Source of the DNA: an uncultured Flavobacteriaceae bacterium
GTDB taxonomy: Bacteria > Bacteroidota > Bacteroidia > Flavobacteriales > Flavobacteriaceae
Assembly: GCA_938011315.1 (NCBI GenBank)
Contig: CALLUG010000004.1
Location: 1 to 64,000, forward strand
Direction: 5' to 3'
DNA length: 64,000 nt
A program made the translations under genes and the position numbers. How positions within the stretch are numbered: the stretch's first letter is position 1; every line of letters begins with the position of its first letter. Below the pieces are notes generated by a model. That model saw only the letters and a list, made by a program, of their open reading frames with translations, was not told the DNA's origin and did not search any database. Below, in pieces: positions 34,101 to 44,439 of this stretch.

Positions 34101-36509
34101 ATGACTAAGCGTAGTATAAAAAAAGTAGCCGTTATTGGTTCCGGAATTATGGGTAGTGGTATAGCGTGTCATTTTGCTAACATTGGACTTGATGTTTTAC
34201 TTCTAGACATTTCACCTAAAACACTTAATGACAACGAAAAGCGTAAAAAATTAAATCTAAATCATAAATCTGTCAAAAATCGCATTGTAAATGATTCACT
34301 GTCTTTAGCATTAGCATCCCAACCAAGCCCTATGTATCATAGTGCTTTTGAAACTCGTATTACTACAGGAAACTTAGAAGACGATATTGCCAAGATAAAA
34401 CACGTAGATTGGATTATAGAGGCTGTAGTAGAACGTTTGGACACAAAGCAACAAGTGCTTGAGATGTTAGATAAGCACAGAAGCCTAGGAACTCTAGTAA
34501 GCTCTAATACCTCTGGCATACCAATAGCATTTTTGGCAAAAGGACGTAGTGAAGATTTTAAAACGCATTTTTGTGGAACTCATTTTTTTAATCCAGTACG
34601 TTATTTAAAATTATTAGAAATCATACCTGGGCCAAAAACCCACAAATCTGTGATACGTTTTTTAAGTAATTACGGCGAACATTACCTTGGTAAAACAACA
34701 GTAATAGCAAAAGATACCCCAGCATTTATTGCAAACAGAATTGGCGTATTTAGTATGATGAGTTTACTACATATTACAAAAGATATAGGCTTAACAATCC
34801 CCGAAGTAGATGTATTAACAGGCTCTTTACTAGGAAGACCAAAGTCGGCAACCTTTCGTACAGCCGATTTAGTGGGTTTAGACACTCTCGTTCATGTTGC
34901 AAATGGCATAAAAGAAAATTGTGATGCAGACCAACAGCAGGAGGTGTTTAACTTACCAGAGTTTATGAGCGTAATGTTAAAAAACAAATGGTTGGGACAA
35001 AAAACAAAGCAAGGATTCTACAAAAAAACTATTTCAAATCAAGGCAAAAAAGAAATTTTATCACTAAACCTAAATACTTTAGTATATGAAAAGCCTAAAC
35101 CTTTAATATTTAAGTTTTTAAAAGATGTAAACGAAACAGACACATTAACAAATCGTTTTAAATTATTATTAGGTCAAACGGGAAAAGTTGGAGATTTTTA
35201 CAAAAGATCATTTGCCGCTTTATTTACCTATGTAAGTTATCGAGTTTCAGAAATTTCAGACAAGTTATATCATATAGATGACGCTATGAGAGCTGGTTTT
35301 GGGTGGGAGCAAGGCCCTTTCCAAATTTGGGATGCTATAGGTGTTAAAGAAGGTTTTAGATTAATGCAGGCCCAAAAGCTACAGCCTGCCCTATGGGTAA
35401 CTGAAATGCTTGCTACTGGTATTGATTCATTTTATACAACAAAAAATGGATTAATCTACGTTTATGATGTTCATAAAAAAACAATAGAAAAACGCGCTGG
35501 ACAAGATGCTTTTATCATTTTAGATTCTATTAGAAAAACAACCCAAGTATACCAAAATTCGGGAGTTGTTATTGAAGATTTGGGTGATGGTATTTTAAAT
35601 TTAGAATTTCGTTCCAAAATGAATACCATAGGCGGAGAAGTGCTTGAAGGTTTAAACAAAGCTATAGATTTAGCCGAAAAAAACTACCAAGGCCTTGTAA
35701 TCGCAAATCAAGCTTCAAATTTTTCTGTAGGTGCAAATATTGAAATGGTCTTTAAGATGGCTTCAGAAAAAGAGTATGTAGCATTAAATGATGCTATTAA
35801 GTATTTTCAAGATAGTATGATGCGTGTTCGTTACTCCTCTATACCAACAGTTGTAGCGCCATACGGAATGACTTTAGGGGGTGGTTGCGAATTGTCTATG
35901 CACGCCGACAGTATTGTAGCTGCCGCAGAAACTTATATTGGACTTGTAGAGTTTGCTGTAGGTCTTATCCCTGCTGGAGGAGGGACTAAAGAAATGATTT
36001 TAAGAGCATCGAACACGTTTAAAAAAGGTGACGTGCAACTCAATGTCTTACAAGATTATTTTTTAACAATCGCTATGGCAAAAGTAGCAAACTCTGCCTA
36101 TGAAGCCTTCGATTTAGGTTTTTTTCAAAAGGGAAGAGATACTATTGTCGTTAATAACGATAGGCAAATTACTGTAGCCAAAGCTAAAGCTAAATTTATA
36201 GCAGAGTTAGGATATACACAACCCCTAAAACGGAATGACATAAAAGTATTAGGAAAACAAGCCTTAGCAATGTTTTTGGTAGGAACAGATAGTATGTCGG
36301 CGAGTCGTTATATTTCTGATCATGACAAAAAAATAGCAAACAAACTAGCCTATGTTATGGCTGGGGGAGACTTATCGGAGCCAACCTTAGTAAGCGAACA
36401 GTATTTACTCGATTTAGAGCGAGATATGTTTTTGTCACTCTGTAAAGAGCAAAAAACCTTAGAGCGTATTAAACATATGTTACAAACAGGAAAACCATTA
36501 AGAAACTAG
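34101..36509 (+). CDS. fadN: FadN-type 3-hydroxyacyl-CoA dehydrogenase / enoyl-CoA hydratase
   Basis: An 802-residue multifunctional beta-oxidation protein. The N-terminal NAD-binding hydroxyacyl-CoA dehydrogenase (VAVIGSGIMGSGIACHFANIGLDVLLLD, about 8-36; GTHFFNPVRYLKLLEIIPG) precedes the enoyl-CoA hydratase domain (from about 490: oxyanion loop FSVGANIEM; Glu residues in GGGCELSMHAD and GLVEFAVGLIPAGGG). This order is that of Bacillus FadN and the reverse of E. coli FadB. It is 51 nt upstream of the thiolase gene, so hydration, dehydrogenation and thiolysis are in one operon. The acyl-CoA dehydrogenase usually found third (fadE) is not in the window. Confidence 0.95.
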   Translation: MTKRSIKKVAVIGSGIMGSGIACHFANIGLDVLLLDISPKTLNDNEKRKKLNLNHKSVKNRIVNDSLSLALASQPSPMYHSAFETRITTGNLEDDIAKIKHVDWIIEAVVERLDTKQQVLEMLDKHRSLGTLVSSNTSGIPIAFLAKGRSEDFKTHFCGTHFFNPVRYLKLLEIIPGPKTHKSVIRFLSNYGEHYLGKTTVIAKDTPAFIANRIGVFSMMSLLHITKDIGLTIPEVDVLTGSLLGRPKSATFRTADLVGLDTLVHVANGIKENCDADQQQEVFNLPEFMSVMLKNKWLGQKTKQGFYKKTISNQGKKEILSLNLNTLVYEKPKPLIFKFLKDVNETDTLTNRFKLLLGQTGKVGDFYKRSFAALFTYVSYRVSEISDKLYHIDDAMRAGFGWEQGPFQIWDAIGVKEGFRLMQAQKLQPALWVTEMLATGIDSFYTTKNGLIYVYDVHKKTIEKRAGQDAFIILDSIRKTTQVYQNSGVVIEDLGDGILNLEFRSKMNTIGGEVLEGLNKAIDLAEKNYQGLVIANQASNFSVGANIEMVFKMASEKEYVALNDAIKYFQDSMMRVRYSSIPTVVAPYGMTLGGGCELSMHADSIVAAAETYIGLVEFAVGLIPAGGGTKEMILRASNTFKKGDVQLNVLQDYFLTIAMAKVANSAYEAFDLGFFQKGRDTIVVNNDRQITVAKAKAKFIAELGYTQPLKRNDIKVLGKQALAMFLVGTDSMSASRYISDHDKKIANKLAYVMAGGDLSEPTLVSEQYLLDLERDMFLSLCKEQKTLERIKHMLQTGKPLRN

Positions 36510-36560
36510 GAAATATCACTGTTTAACCTGTTTCATAAACTAATAAAAGTAAAATTATAA

Positions 36561-37754
36561 ATGACACAAGCTTATATTGTAAAAGCATACAGAACTGCGG
36601 TCGGTAAAGCCACAAAAGGAGTATTTCGTTTTAAAAGGACAGATGAGTTAGCTGCAGAAACTATTAAGCACATCATGAAAGCGTTACCTAACTTAGATCC
36701 AAAGCGTATTGATGATATTATGGTAGGTAATGCAATGCCAGAAGCATCGCAAGGGCTTAATATGGCACGCCTTATCTCTTTAATGGGCTTGAATATTGTA
36801 GATGTTCCTGGGGTTACGGTAAATCGGTTTTGTGCTTCAGGAATTGAAAGTATTGGTATGGCAGCAGCAAAAATACGTGCTGGGATGGCTAATTGTATCA
36901 TTGCAGGAGGTGCAGAAAGTATGAGTGCAGTACCAATGACAGGATTTAAGCCAGAATTAAACTATGATGCGATTGTTAAGGCAGGTCACGAAGATTACTA
37001 CTGGGGGATGGGAAATACAGCAGAAGCAGTTGCACAACAATTTAACATTACTAGAACAGCACAAGACGAGTTTGCATTACATTCTCATAAAAAAGCGCTA
37101 AAGGCACAAAGTGAAAATCGTTTTCAAGACCAAATTGTCCCTATAACAATCGAACAAACCTATATTGATGATAACGGAAAAAGAGCGACAAAAACTTATA
37201 CCGTAACAAAAGATGAAGGCCCTAGAAACGACACTAATATAGAGCAACTTACAAAATTACGTCCTGTTTTTGCTCAAGACGGAAGTGTTACCGCAGGAAA
37301 CTCATCGCAAGTAAGCGATGGAGCTGCTTTTGTAATGCTTATGAGCGAGACTATGGTAAAAGAACTAAACTTAATGCCTATTGCACGGCTAGTGAGTTAC
37401 GCAGCAGCAGGTGTGGCTCCTCGCATTATGGGTATAGGTCCCGTAAAAGCAATTCCATTAGCATTAAAACAAGCAGGTCTAAAACAACAAGACTTAGCGT
37501 TAATAGAGCTAAATGAAGCGTTTGCCTCTCAATCTTTAGCTGTAATTAATGAGTTGGATCTAAATCCAAACCTTGTCAATGTTAACGGTGGTGCTATTGC
37601 GTTAGGACACCCACTAGGATGTACTGGTGCAAAATTATCAGTACAATTATTTGATGAAATGCGCAAACAAAATATGACAAACAAATACGCTGCAGTTAGT
37701 ATGTGTGTAGGAACAGGTCAGGGTGCCTGTGGTGTTTTTGAGTTTTTTGGATAA
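36561..37754 (+). CDS. fadA: Acetyl-CoA C-acyltransferase (3-ketoacyl-CoA thiolase)
   Basis: A 397-residue degradative thiolase. The nucleophile Cys is in VNRFCASGIESIGMAA (about 95), and the two late signatures are complete: GGAIALGHPLGCTGAK (His and Cys region) and CVGTGQGACGVFEF (second catalytic Cys). It cleaves 3-ketoacyl-CoA with CoA in the last step of beta-oxidation. It forms an operon with fadN, and a short hairpin with a T run follows its stop. Confidence 0.95.
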   Translation: MTQAYIVKAYRTAVGKATKGVFRFKRTDELAAETIKHIMKALPNLDPKRIDDIMVGNAMPEASQGLNMARLISLMGLNIVDVPGVTVNRFCASGIESIGMAAAKIRAGMANCIIAGGAESMSAVPMTGFKPELNYDAIVKAGHEDYYWGMGNTAEAVAQQFNITRTAQDEFALHSHKKALKAQSENRFQDQIVPITIEQTYIDDNGKRATKTYTVTKDEGPRNDTNIEQLTKLRPVFAQDGSVTAGNSSQVSDGAAFVMLMSETMVKELNLMPIARLVSYAAAGVAPRIMGIGPVKAIPLALKQAGLKQQDLALIELNEAFASQSLAVINELDLNPNLVNVNGGAIALGHPLGCTGAKLSVQLFDEMRKQNMTNKYAAVSMCVGTGQGACGVFEFFG

Positions 37755-37787
37755 TACCTCACCACAAAAATCCGTATATATTATTAC

Positions 37788-37807
37788 AATGCGATAGCAT
37801 TTTTTTA
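37788..37807 (+). terminator. Short terminator downstream of fadA
   Basis: AATGC-GATA-GCATT forms a 5-bp stem and tetraloop followed by a T run. The stem is short, so it is weak. Confidence 0.4.
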
Positions 37808-37831
37808 CTTGTATAAACAAGAAAAACAGTA

Positions 37832-37862
37832 TTGGCTCTATGCTTTCAATTAATTACATTTG
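37832..37862 (+). promoter_or_regulatory. Bacteroidota-type promoter for ychF
   Basis: TTG (37832-37834), 20 nt, TACATTTG (37855-37862). A start just downstream leaves a leader of about 100 nt before the ychF ATG. Confidence 0.55.
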
Positions 37863-37967
37863 CATTCGCAAAATAGATATGCATACTGTAAATATCTATA
37901 ATTGCAATGTTAAAACAATCACTAAACGTTTTACCCTTGTAAAAACGAATAAAAAGACATTTTGTTT

Positions 37968-39062
37968 ATGAAAGCTGGAATTGTAGGCCTCCCAAATGTA
38001 GGAAAATCAACATTATTTAACTGTTTATCTAACGCAAAAGCACAAAGTGCTAATTTCCCTTTTTGTACTATCGAGCCCAATATAGGTATCGTAAATGTAC
38101 CTGATTTAAGACTTCAAAAATTAGAAACATTAGTGAAACCAGAGCGTGTATTGCCCGCTACAGTAGAAATTGTAGATATCGCTGGCTTAGTAAAAGGCGC
38201 GAGTAAAGGAGAGGGCTTAGGAAATCAATTTCTAGCAAATATTAGAGAAACAGATGCTATACTTCACGTATTGCGTTGTTTTGATAACGACAATATTGTA
38301 CACGTTGATGGTAATGTTAATCCTATTAGAGATAAAGAAACTATAGACATAGAACTTCAGCTTAAAGATCTAGAAACTGTCGATAAGAAACTTGATAAGG
38401 TTAAACGTGCTGCAAAAACAGGAAATAAAGACGCACAAAAAGAAGAAGCAGTCTTACTACAACTTAAAGCAGGTTTAGAAGCGGGAATTTCTGTGAGAGC
38501 ATTGGAGTTTTCTGAAGAAATCTACAATGAGTACGTAAAACCTTCACAACTAATCACAGACAAACCCGTAATGTATGTTTGTAATGTCGATGAAACTGCT
38601 GCTGTTTCTGGTAACGATTATGTAAACCAAGTTAAAAATGCAGTTAAAGACGAAAAGGCTGAAGTTTTGGTCCTCGCCGTTGGTACGGAAGCAGATATTA
38701 ATGAATTGGAAGACTATGATGAAAGAAAAATGTTTTTAGACGATATTGGTTTGCAAGAACCAGGAGCCTCTAAGTTAATTCGTTCTGCATACAAATTACT
38801 AAACCAACAAACATACTTTACTGCAGGCCCCAAGGAAGTACGTGCTTGGACAATTACTACAGGTGCTACAGCACCACAAGCCGCAGGAGTAATTCATACC
38901 GATTTTGAAAAAGGATTTATTAGAGCCGAAGTTATTGCTTATGACGACTATATAAGCTTTGGTACAGAAGCCAAAGTTAAAGAGGCTGGAAAAATGAAAG
39001 TAGAAGGAAAACATTATATTGTTAATGATGGCGATGTAATGCATTTTCTTTTTAACGTATAA
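37968..39062 (+). CDS. ychF: Redox-regulated ATPase YchF (Obg-like)
   Basis: A 364-residue TRAFAC GTPase-family protein that prefers ATP. The standard start MKAGIVGLPNVGKSTLFN places the ATG at 37968, two codons inside a longer TTG-initiated frame. The P-loop GLPNVGKST, switch segment (VEIVDIAGLVKGASKGEGLGNQFL) and coiled-coil insert (LKDLETVDKKLDKVKRAAK) are intact, as is the C-terminal TGS domain (AWTITTGATAPQAAGVIHTDFEKGFIRAEV). YchF binds ribosomes and influences oxidative-stress responses. Confidence 0.96.
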   Translation: MKAGIVGLPNVGKSTLFNCLSNAKAQSANFPFCTIEPNIGIVNVPDLRLQKLETLVKPERVLPATVEIVDIAGLVKGASKGEGLGNQFLANIRETDAILHVLRCFDNDNIVHVDGNVNPIRDKETIDIELQLKDLETVDKKLDKVKRAAKTGNKDAQKEEAVLLQLKAGLEAGISVRALEFSEEIYNEYVKPSQLITDKPVMYVCNVDETAAVSGNDYVNQVKNAVKDEKAEVLVLAVGTEADINELEDYDERKMFLDDIGLQEPGASKLIRSAYKLLNQQTYFTAGPKEVRAWTITTGATAPQAAGVIHTDFEKGFIRAEVIAYDDYISFGTEAKVKEAGKMKVEGKHYIVNDGDVMHFLFNV

Positions 39063-39178
39063 GAAACATAACTCCAAAAAACTTATTAAAATAGGTTGTT
39101 AATTATTTTGTGTGTGCAATATTTCATTTTTTAAATTCATATACTATATTAGCGTTCTTGTAAAATTTCAACTGTTTT

Positions 39179-41038
39179 ATGTCTCAAGAAACTAAGTACA
39201 CCGAAGATAATATTCGCTCTCTCGACTGGAAAGAACATATCAGGATGCGTCCAGGAATGTACATTGGTAAGCTTGGTGATGGTTCCTCTGCAGACGATGG
39301 CATTTATATTCTTCTAAAAGAAGTTTTAGACAACTCTATTGATGAGTATGTTATGGGGTCAGGTAAAACCATAGAAATTTCTATTCAAGAAGACACTGTT
39401 AGCGTTAGAGATTACGGTCGTGGTATTCCGTTAGGAAAAGTAGTAGACGTTGTTTCTAAGATGAATACGGGCGGTAAGTACGACTCTAAAGCGTTTAAAA
39501 AATCGGTAGGACTTAATGGCGTAGGAACAAAAGCAGTAAACGCCCTATCATCTTATTTTAGGGTGGAGTCTAATAGAGACGGAAAATCTGCTTGGGCTGA
39601 GTTTACACAAGGAAATCTTACTAGTAAAGACCTGCTAGAAGATGTATCGCGAAGAAAAGGAACTAAAGTTTCTTTTGTTCCTGATACCAGTATTTTCAAA
39701 AATTACAAATACAGAAACGAGTATGTTGTAAAAATGCTTAAAAACTACGTGTATCTTAATCCAGGATTAACTATTGTTTTTAATGGCGAAAAATACTTTA
39801 GTAAAAACGGCTTAAAAGACTTACTTTCAGAAACTATAAAAGAGTCCGATTTACTCTACCCAATTATTCATTTGCGTGGCGACGATATAGAAATTGCATT
39901 AACTCATAGTAAAACGCAGTATAGCGAAGAATACCACTCGTTTGTAAACGGACAAAATACGACTCAAGGCGGTACACACTTAACTGCTTTTAGAGAAGCT
40001 TTGGTAAAAACAACACGAGAGTTTTATGGTAAAAGTTATGATGCTTCAGATATTAGAAAATCTGTAGTTTGTGCCATTTCAATAAAAGTAATGGAACCCG
40101 TTTTTGAGAGTCAAACAAAAACAAAATTAGGATCTACAGACATGGGGGGTAACCTTCCAACAGTGCGTACGTATGTTAATGATTTTTTAAAAACCCACCT
40201 CGATAATTTTTTACACAAAAATCCTGAAGTAGCAGAGCAATTGCAACGCAAAATCTTACAAGCGGAGCGAGAACGAAAAGAACTCTCGGGTATTAGAAAA
40301 TTAGCAAAAGACCGTGCTAAAAAAGCCAGTTTGCACAATAAGAAACTACGTGACTGTCGTGTGCATTTTGGTGATGCAAAAAATCCTAGAAATCTCGAAT
40401 CGACATTATTTATTACAGAGGGAGATTCTGCTTCTGGTAGTATTACAAAATCTAGAGATGTTAATACTCAAGCTGTATTTAGCCTAAAAGGAAAACCCTT
40501 AAATTCCTATGGGTTAAGTAAAAAAATTGTTTATGAAAATGAAGAATTTAACTTACTACAAGCCGCGTTAAATATTGAAGAATCTCTTGAAGATTTGCGT
40601 TATAACAATGTTGTCATTGCTACAGATGCTGATGTAGATGGCATGCACATTCGTTTGTTGTTAATTACCTTTTTTTTACAATTCTTCCCAGAGGTTATTA
40701 AAGAGGGACATTTGTTTATTCTACAAACCCCTTTATTTAGGGTTCGAAATAAAAAAGAAACGATATATTGCTATACTGAAGAGGAACGAGTTACCGCGAT
40801 AGAAAAACTAAAACCAAAACCAGAAATTACCCGATTCAAGGGGTTGGGGGAAATCTCTCCAGACGAGTTTAAACATTTTATAGGTGAAGATATCCGTTTA
40901 GACCCTATTATGCTAGATCATAACATGTCTATAGAAGATTTACTATCATTCTACATGGGAAAAAATACAGCAACACGACAAGAGTTTATTATTGATAATC
41001 TAAAAGTTGAATTAGATTTAATAGAAGATAATAATTAA
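39179..41038 (+). CDS. parE: DNA topoisomerase IV subunit B
   Basis: A 619-residue type IIA topoisomerase ATPase subunit. The GHKL ATPase domain starts [37 protein letters not shown] and carries [12 protein letters not shown]. The Toprim region has [10 protein letters not shown] and the metal-binding [10 protein letters not shown]. It is shorter than GyrB and has the ParE-like layout. The stop TAA (41036-41038) is followed immediately by the parC ATG, so the two are translated from one mRNA. It decatenates daughter chromosomes. Confidence 0.93.
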   Translation: MSQETKYTEDNIRSLDWKEHIRMRPGMYIGKLGDGSSADDGIYILLKEVLDNSIDEYVMGSGKTIEISIQEDTVSVRDYGRGIPLGKVVDVVSKMNTGGKYDSKAFKKSVGLNGVGTKAVNALSSYFRVESNRDGKSAWAEFTQGNLTSKDLLEDVSRRKGTKVSFVPDTSIFKNYKYRNEYVVKMLKNYVYLNPGLTIVFNGEKYFSKNGLKDLLSETIKESDLLYPIIHLRGDDIEIALTHSKTQYSEEYHSFVNGQNTTQGGTHLTAFREALVKTTREFYGKSYDASDIRKSVVCAISIKVMEPVFESQTKTKLGSTDMGGNLPTVRTYVNDFLKTHLDNFLHKNPEVAEQLQRKILQAERERKELSGIRKLAKDRAKKASLHNKKLRDCRVHFGDAKNPRNLESTLFITEGDSASGSITKSRDVNTQAVFSLKGKPLNSYGLSKKIVYENEEFNLLQAALNIEESLEDLRYNNVVIATDADVDGMHIRLLLITFFLQFFPEVIKEGHLFILQTPLFRVRNKKETIYCYTEEERVTAIEKLKPKPEITRFKGLGEISPDEFKHFIGEDIRLDPIMLDHNMSIEDLLSFYMGKNTATRQEFIIDNLKVELDLIEDNN

Positions 41039-43645
41039 ATGATAGAAGAAAACGACGCAACCAACAGTGGCTTAGACAATATAGAACCACAAGAGACCAT
41101 TACTAGGGTTACAGGAATGTACAAAGAATGGTTTCTAGATTATGCTTCTTATGTTATTTTAGAAAGAGCAGTGCCTGCTATAGAAGATGGCTTTAAGCCT
41201 GTGCAACGCCGTATTATGCACTCTATGAAAGATCTAGACGATGGTCGGTATAATAAAGTTGCAAATATTGTAGGGCATACAATGCAATACCACCCACATG
41301 GCGATGCTAGTATTGCAGATGCTATGGTGCAGATCGGGCAAAAAGATTTACTAATAGATACTCAAGGCAACTGGGGTAATATCTTAACTGGCGACAGAGC
41401 TGCCGCATCTCGTTATATTGAAGCTCGTATTTCTAAATTTGGTCTAGACGTTGTTTATAATCCTAAAATTACAGAATGGCAAGCCTCTTACGATGGTCGT
41501 CGTAAAGAGCCGATTAACCTGCCCGTAATGTTTCCTTTATTGCTAGCGCAAGGTGGAGAGGGTATTGCCGTTGGTTTATCAACAAAAATTCTCCCCCATA
41601 ACTTTATAGAGCTTATAGATGCTTCGGTAAAACATCTTCAAGGCAAGCCATTTACAATAGTTCCAGATTTTCCAACCGCAGGTATTGCGGATGTCACAAA
41701 TTATAACGATGGCTTACGAGGAGGGAAAGTACGTGTGCGGGCAAAAATTTCGCAGCACGATAAAAACACACTTGTTATTAACGAAATTCCGTTTGGTACT
41801 ACAACATCGTCATTAATAGATTCTATTTTAAAGGCTAATGAAAAAGGCAAAATAAAGATAAAAAAAATTGAAGATAATACAGCTGCAGAAGTAGAGATTT
41901 TAATACATCTACCTTCTGGCTTATCTCCAGACAAAACAATCGACGCTTTATATGCCTTTACAAATTGTGAAAATTCAATCTCACCTTTAGGCTGTGTTAT
42001 CGAAAATAACAAACCTTTGTTTGTTGGAGTTTCAGAAATGTTACGTCGCAGTACAGACCACACCGTAAAGCTTTTAAAAAACGAATTAGAAATTACCTTA
42101 GGGGAATTAGAGCATCAATGGCATTTTGCTTCTTTAGAACGTATTTTTATAGAACATAGAATTTATCGCGACATAGAAGAGCAAGAAACCTGGGAAGGTG
42201 TTATTGATGCAATTGATAAAGGTTTAAAACCTCATACCACACATTTAAAGCGTGCAGTAACCGAAGACGATATTGTGAGGCTAACTGAAATTAGAATTAA
42301 GCGTATTTCTAAATTTGATATTGATAAGGCACAACAAAAAATAGAAGCTTTAGAGGATGAAATTGATAATACAAAACACCATTTAGCACACCTTATAGAT
42401 TATGCTATTGCCTATTTTACGCGTCTGAAAAAAGACTATGGAAAAGGCAAAGAACGAAAAACAAATATTAAAGTATTTGATGATGTTGATGCCACTAAAG
42501 TAGTGATTAGAAGCACAAAACTATACGTAAATAGAGATGAAGGATTTATAGGCACCTCATTGCGACGCGACGAGTATGTTTGTGATTGTAGTGATATAGA
42601 CGATATTATTGTGTTTACTAAAAACGGTAAACTAATGATTACAAAAGTAGATGCTAAAACATTTGTTGATAAGGACATTATACATGTTGCGGTATTCAAA
42701 AAGAAAGATACCCGAACAATTTACAACATGATTTATCGCGACGGTACAAAAGGCGCTTCTATGATTAAGCGTTTTGCTGTTACTGGAATAACGCGCGATA
42801 AACTATATGATTTAACCACAGGAAACAAAAATTCTCTTGTTTGGTATTTTTCAGCCAACCCCAATGGAGAGGCTGAAGTGGTTAGTGTGCTATTAAGACA
42901 AGTAGGAAGTGTTAAAAAACTAAAATGGGATATTAATTTTGCAGATATCTTAATAAAAGGACGTGCTACAAAAGGAAACCTAGTCACAAAACATGCCATA
43001 AAACGCATAGAACTTAAAGAAAAAGGCGTTTCAACCTTAAAGCCTCGTAAAATTTGGTTTGACGATACAGTACAACGTCTCAATGTTGATGGGAGAGGGG
43101 AGCTTATAGGAGAATTTAAAGGTGAAGACAAACTCCTAATTATTACCCAATCTGGCTTAGTAAAAATAATTACACCAGAACTTGTAACCCATTTTGATAC
43201 CGACATGATTGTGTTAGAAAAATGGAATCCTAAAAAACCCATTTCGGTTATTTATTTTGATGGGGAAAAGGAGCGTTACTATGTTAAACGTTTTTTAGTT
43301 GAAAATGAAAACAAAGAAGAGCGTTTTATTACCGAACACGCTAACTCTCAATTAGAAATTGCGTGTACAGATTGGAGACCAATGGTGGAAATTGTGTTTG
43401 CTAAAGAACGTGGTAAAGACCGCAAAGATAATCTAGAAGTTAACCTAGAAGATTTTATCTCCGTTAAAGGAATCTCTGCACTAGGAAACCAACTTACTAA
43501 AGATAAAATAAATCAAATTAATATACTGCAACCATTACCACACGAAACTATAGTTACAGACACAGAACTAAATAGCAATGCAAACGATTTAGGTAACACT
43601 GAAAATCAAAAGGATAGCACAGACAGTCAAGGAACTTTGTTTTAA
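41039..43645 (+). CDS. parC: DNA topoisomerase IV subunit A
   Basis: An 868-residue breakage-reunion subunit. The N-terminal YASYVILERAVPAIEDGFKPVQRRIMHSM leads to the winged-helix active site, with catalytic Tyr in GDRAAASRYIEARISKFG. The long C-terminal region (from about 500) contains degenerate beta-pinwheel repeats (FTKNGKLMITKVD, ITQSGLVKIITPE). The acidic, Asn-rich tail is unconserved. It abuts parE without a gap and its last 4 nt overlap the convergent lipoprotein gene. Confidence 0.93.
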   Translation: MIEENDATNSGLDNIEPQETITRVTGMYKEWFLDYASYVILERAVPAIEDGFKPVQRRIMHSMKDLDDGRYNKVANIVGHTMQYHPHGDASIADAMVQIGQKDLLIDTQGNWGNILTGDRAAASRYIEARISKFGLDVVYNPKITEWQASYDGRRKEPINLPVMFPLLLAQGGEGIAVGLSTKILPHNFIELIDASVKHLQGKPFTIVPDFPTAGIADVTNYNDGLRGGKVRVRAKISQHDKNTLVINEIPFGTTTSSLIDSILKANEKGKIKIKKIEDNTAAEVEILIHLPSGLSPDKTIDALYAFTNCENSISPLGCVIENNKPLFVGVSEMLRRSTDHTVKLLKNELEITLGELEHQWHFASLERIFIEHRIYRDIEEQETWEGVIDAIDKGLKPHTTHLKRAVTEDDIVRLTEIRIKRISKFDIDKAQQKIEALEDEIDNTKHHLAHLIDYAIAYFTRLKKDYGKGKERKTNIKVFDDVDATKVVIRSTKLYVNRDEGFIGTSLRRDEYVCDCSDIDDIIVFTKNGKLMITKVDAKTFVDKDIIHVAVFKKKDTRTIYNMIYRDGTKGASMIKRFAVTGITRDKLYDLTTGNKNSLVWYFSANPNGEAEVVSVLLRQVGSVKKLKWDINFADILIKGRATKGNLVTKHAIKRIELKEKGVSTLKPRKIWFDDTVQRLNVDGRGELIGEFKGEDKLLIITQSGLVKIITPELVTHFDTDMIVLEKWNPKKPISVIYFDGEKERYYVKRFLVENENKEERFITEHANSQLEIACTDWRPMVEIVFAKERGKDRKDNLEVNLEDFISVKGISALGNQLTKDKINQINILQPLPHETIVTDTELNSNANDLGNTENQKDSTDSQGTLF

Positions 43646-44025
43646 TTACGAATACGCTTAGCAAAACCCTTCTGTTTTACAACATCACCAACATAAGAAT
43701 ATTCAAAATAATACCCAGAAGAGGTTGTTGTTAATATTTTTAAATGAATTTCTTTTCTTTCAATTCTATTTTTAGGATTTAAAGTTTTAAAAATTACTTC
43801 GCAGTCGTTTATCCATCGTACTGTTGAGGAGTCTGTTTTTTTTTCAAAAGTTTCTATTTGTAATTTTGGTGTCCTTTCAAACTTGGAGCGATATTCCTTA
43901 TCGTTTATTGTAATAACGCTTTCAAAAATTCCTGTTTTAAAGTCGGAGCAATTTCGCTCTACGGTATAACAACTTGTTGCGATTACAATAAGACTAAAGG
44001 GCAATATTTTTTTTATCAAATCCAT
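43642..44025 (-). CDS. Small lipoprotein of unknown function
   Basis: 127 residues with a lipoprotein signal (MDLIKKILPFSLIVIATSC, lipobox IATSC). The mature part is a small beta-rich domain with a second Cys soon after the first (YTVERNC) and a strand series ending SGYYFEYSYVGDVVKQKGFAKRIRN. It recurs beside parC in Flavobacteriaceae, but nothing in it suggests a topoisomerase role. It overlaps the parC stop by 4 nt on the opposite strand. Confidence 0.75.
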   Translation of the reverse strand: MDLIKKILPFSLIVIATSCYTVERNCSDFKTGIFESVITINDKEYRSKFERTPKLQIETFEKKTDSSTVRWINDCEVIFKTLNPKNRIERKEIHLKILTTTSSGYYFEYSYVGDVVKQKGFAKRIRN

Positions 44026-44067
44026 ATTCTTTTCGACAAAATTAATAAATAGAATAGGAGAGGGAGC

Positions 44068-44439
44068 TTAATTTTTAAAGTTTTTGAAAGTGCCGTCTTT
44101 ATAAAAAATAATAATCCGATCAATAGCATCGTCCGTTACATTAGACGTATTATTTTTCAAACTAAACAAAGTGTTGCTATCATCATGTGCTTTTGGGGTT
44201 TCAGTATTCGCTAGAGTAGGGAAGGTGCCTTTGCCATTTAGCAGCCAGTACAAATCAACATCATGACAATGTGAAAGGATTTTCATAATAAACTCTAAAC
44301 TAGGTTTATTTCTGCCAGACAAAATATGTGAAATACTAGAGCGTTGTACACCAATCTTATCGGCAAAAACAGAAGCAGACATATTGTAGTGAGTCATGAT
44401 TTTTTGAAGTCTGTATATGAAATCTTGAGTGTTTATCAT
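44068..44439 (-). CDS. XRE-family transcriptional regulator
   Basis: A 123-residue protein with an N-terminal Cro/CI helix-turn-helix (about 6-60: ASVFADKIGVQRSSISHILSGRNKPSLEFIMKIL). A segment typical of Bacteroidota XRE proteins follows (VDLYWLLNGKGTFP), then a polar tail. It is divergent from the M14 carboxypeptidase gene across a 311-bp region packed with TTTGTAAAY-type half-sites, so it may control its own promoter, the peptidase, or both. The ligand is unknown. Confidence 0.88.
   Translation of the reverse strand: MINTQDFIYRLQKIMTHYNMSASVFADKIGVQRSSISHILSGRNKPSLEFIMKILSHCHDVDLYWLLNGKGTFPTLANTETPKAHDDSNTLFSLKNNTSNVTDDAIDRIIIFYKDGTFKNFKN

Noticed and set aside
42733-43242. 169-codon minus-strand frame inside parC
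   Set aside because: Completely covered by parC coding sequence, with Ser/Leu/Phe-rich antisense composition.
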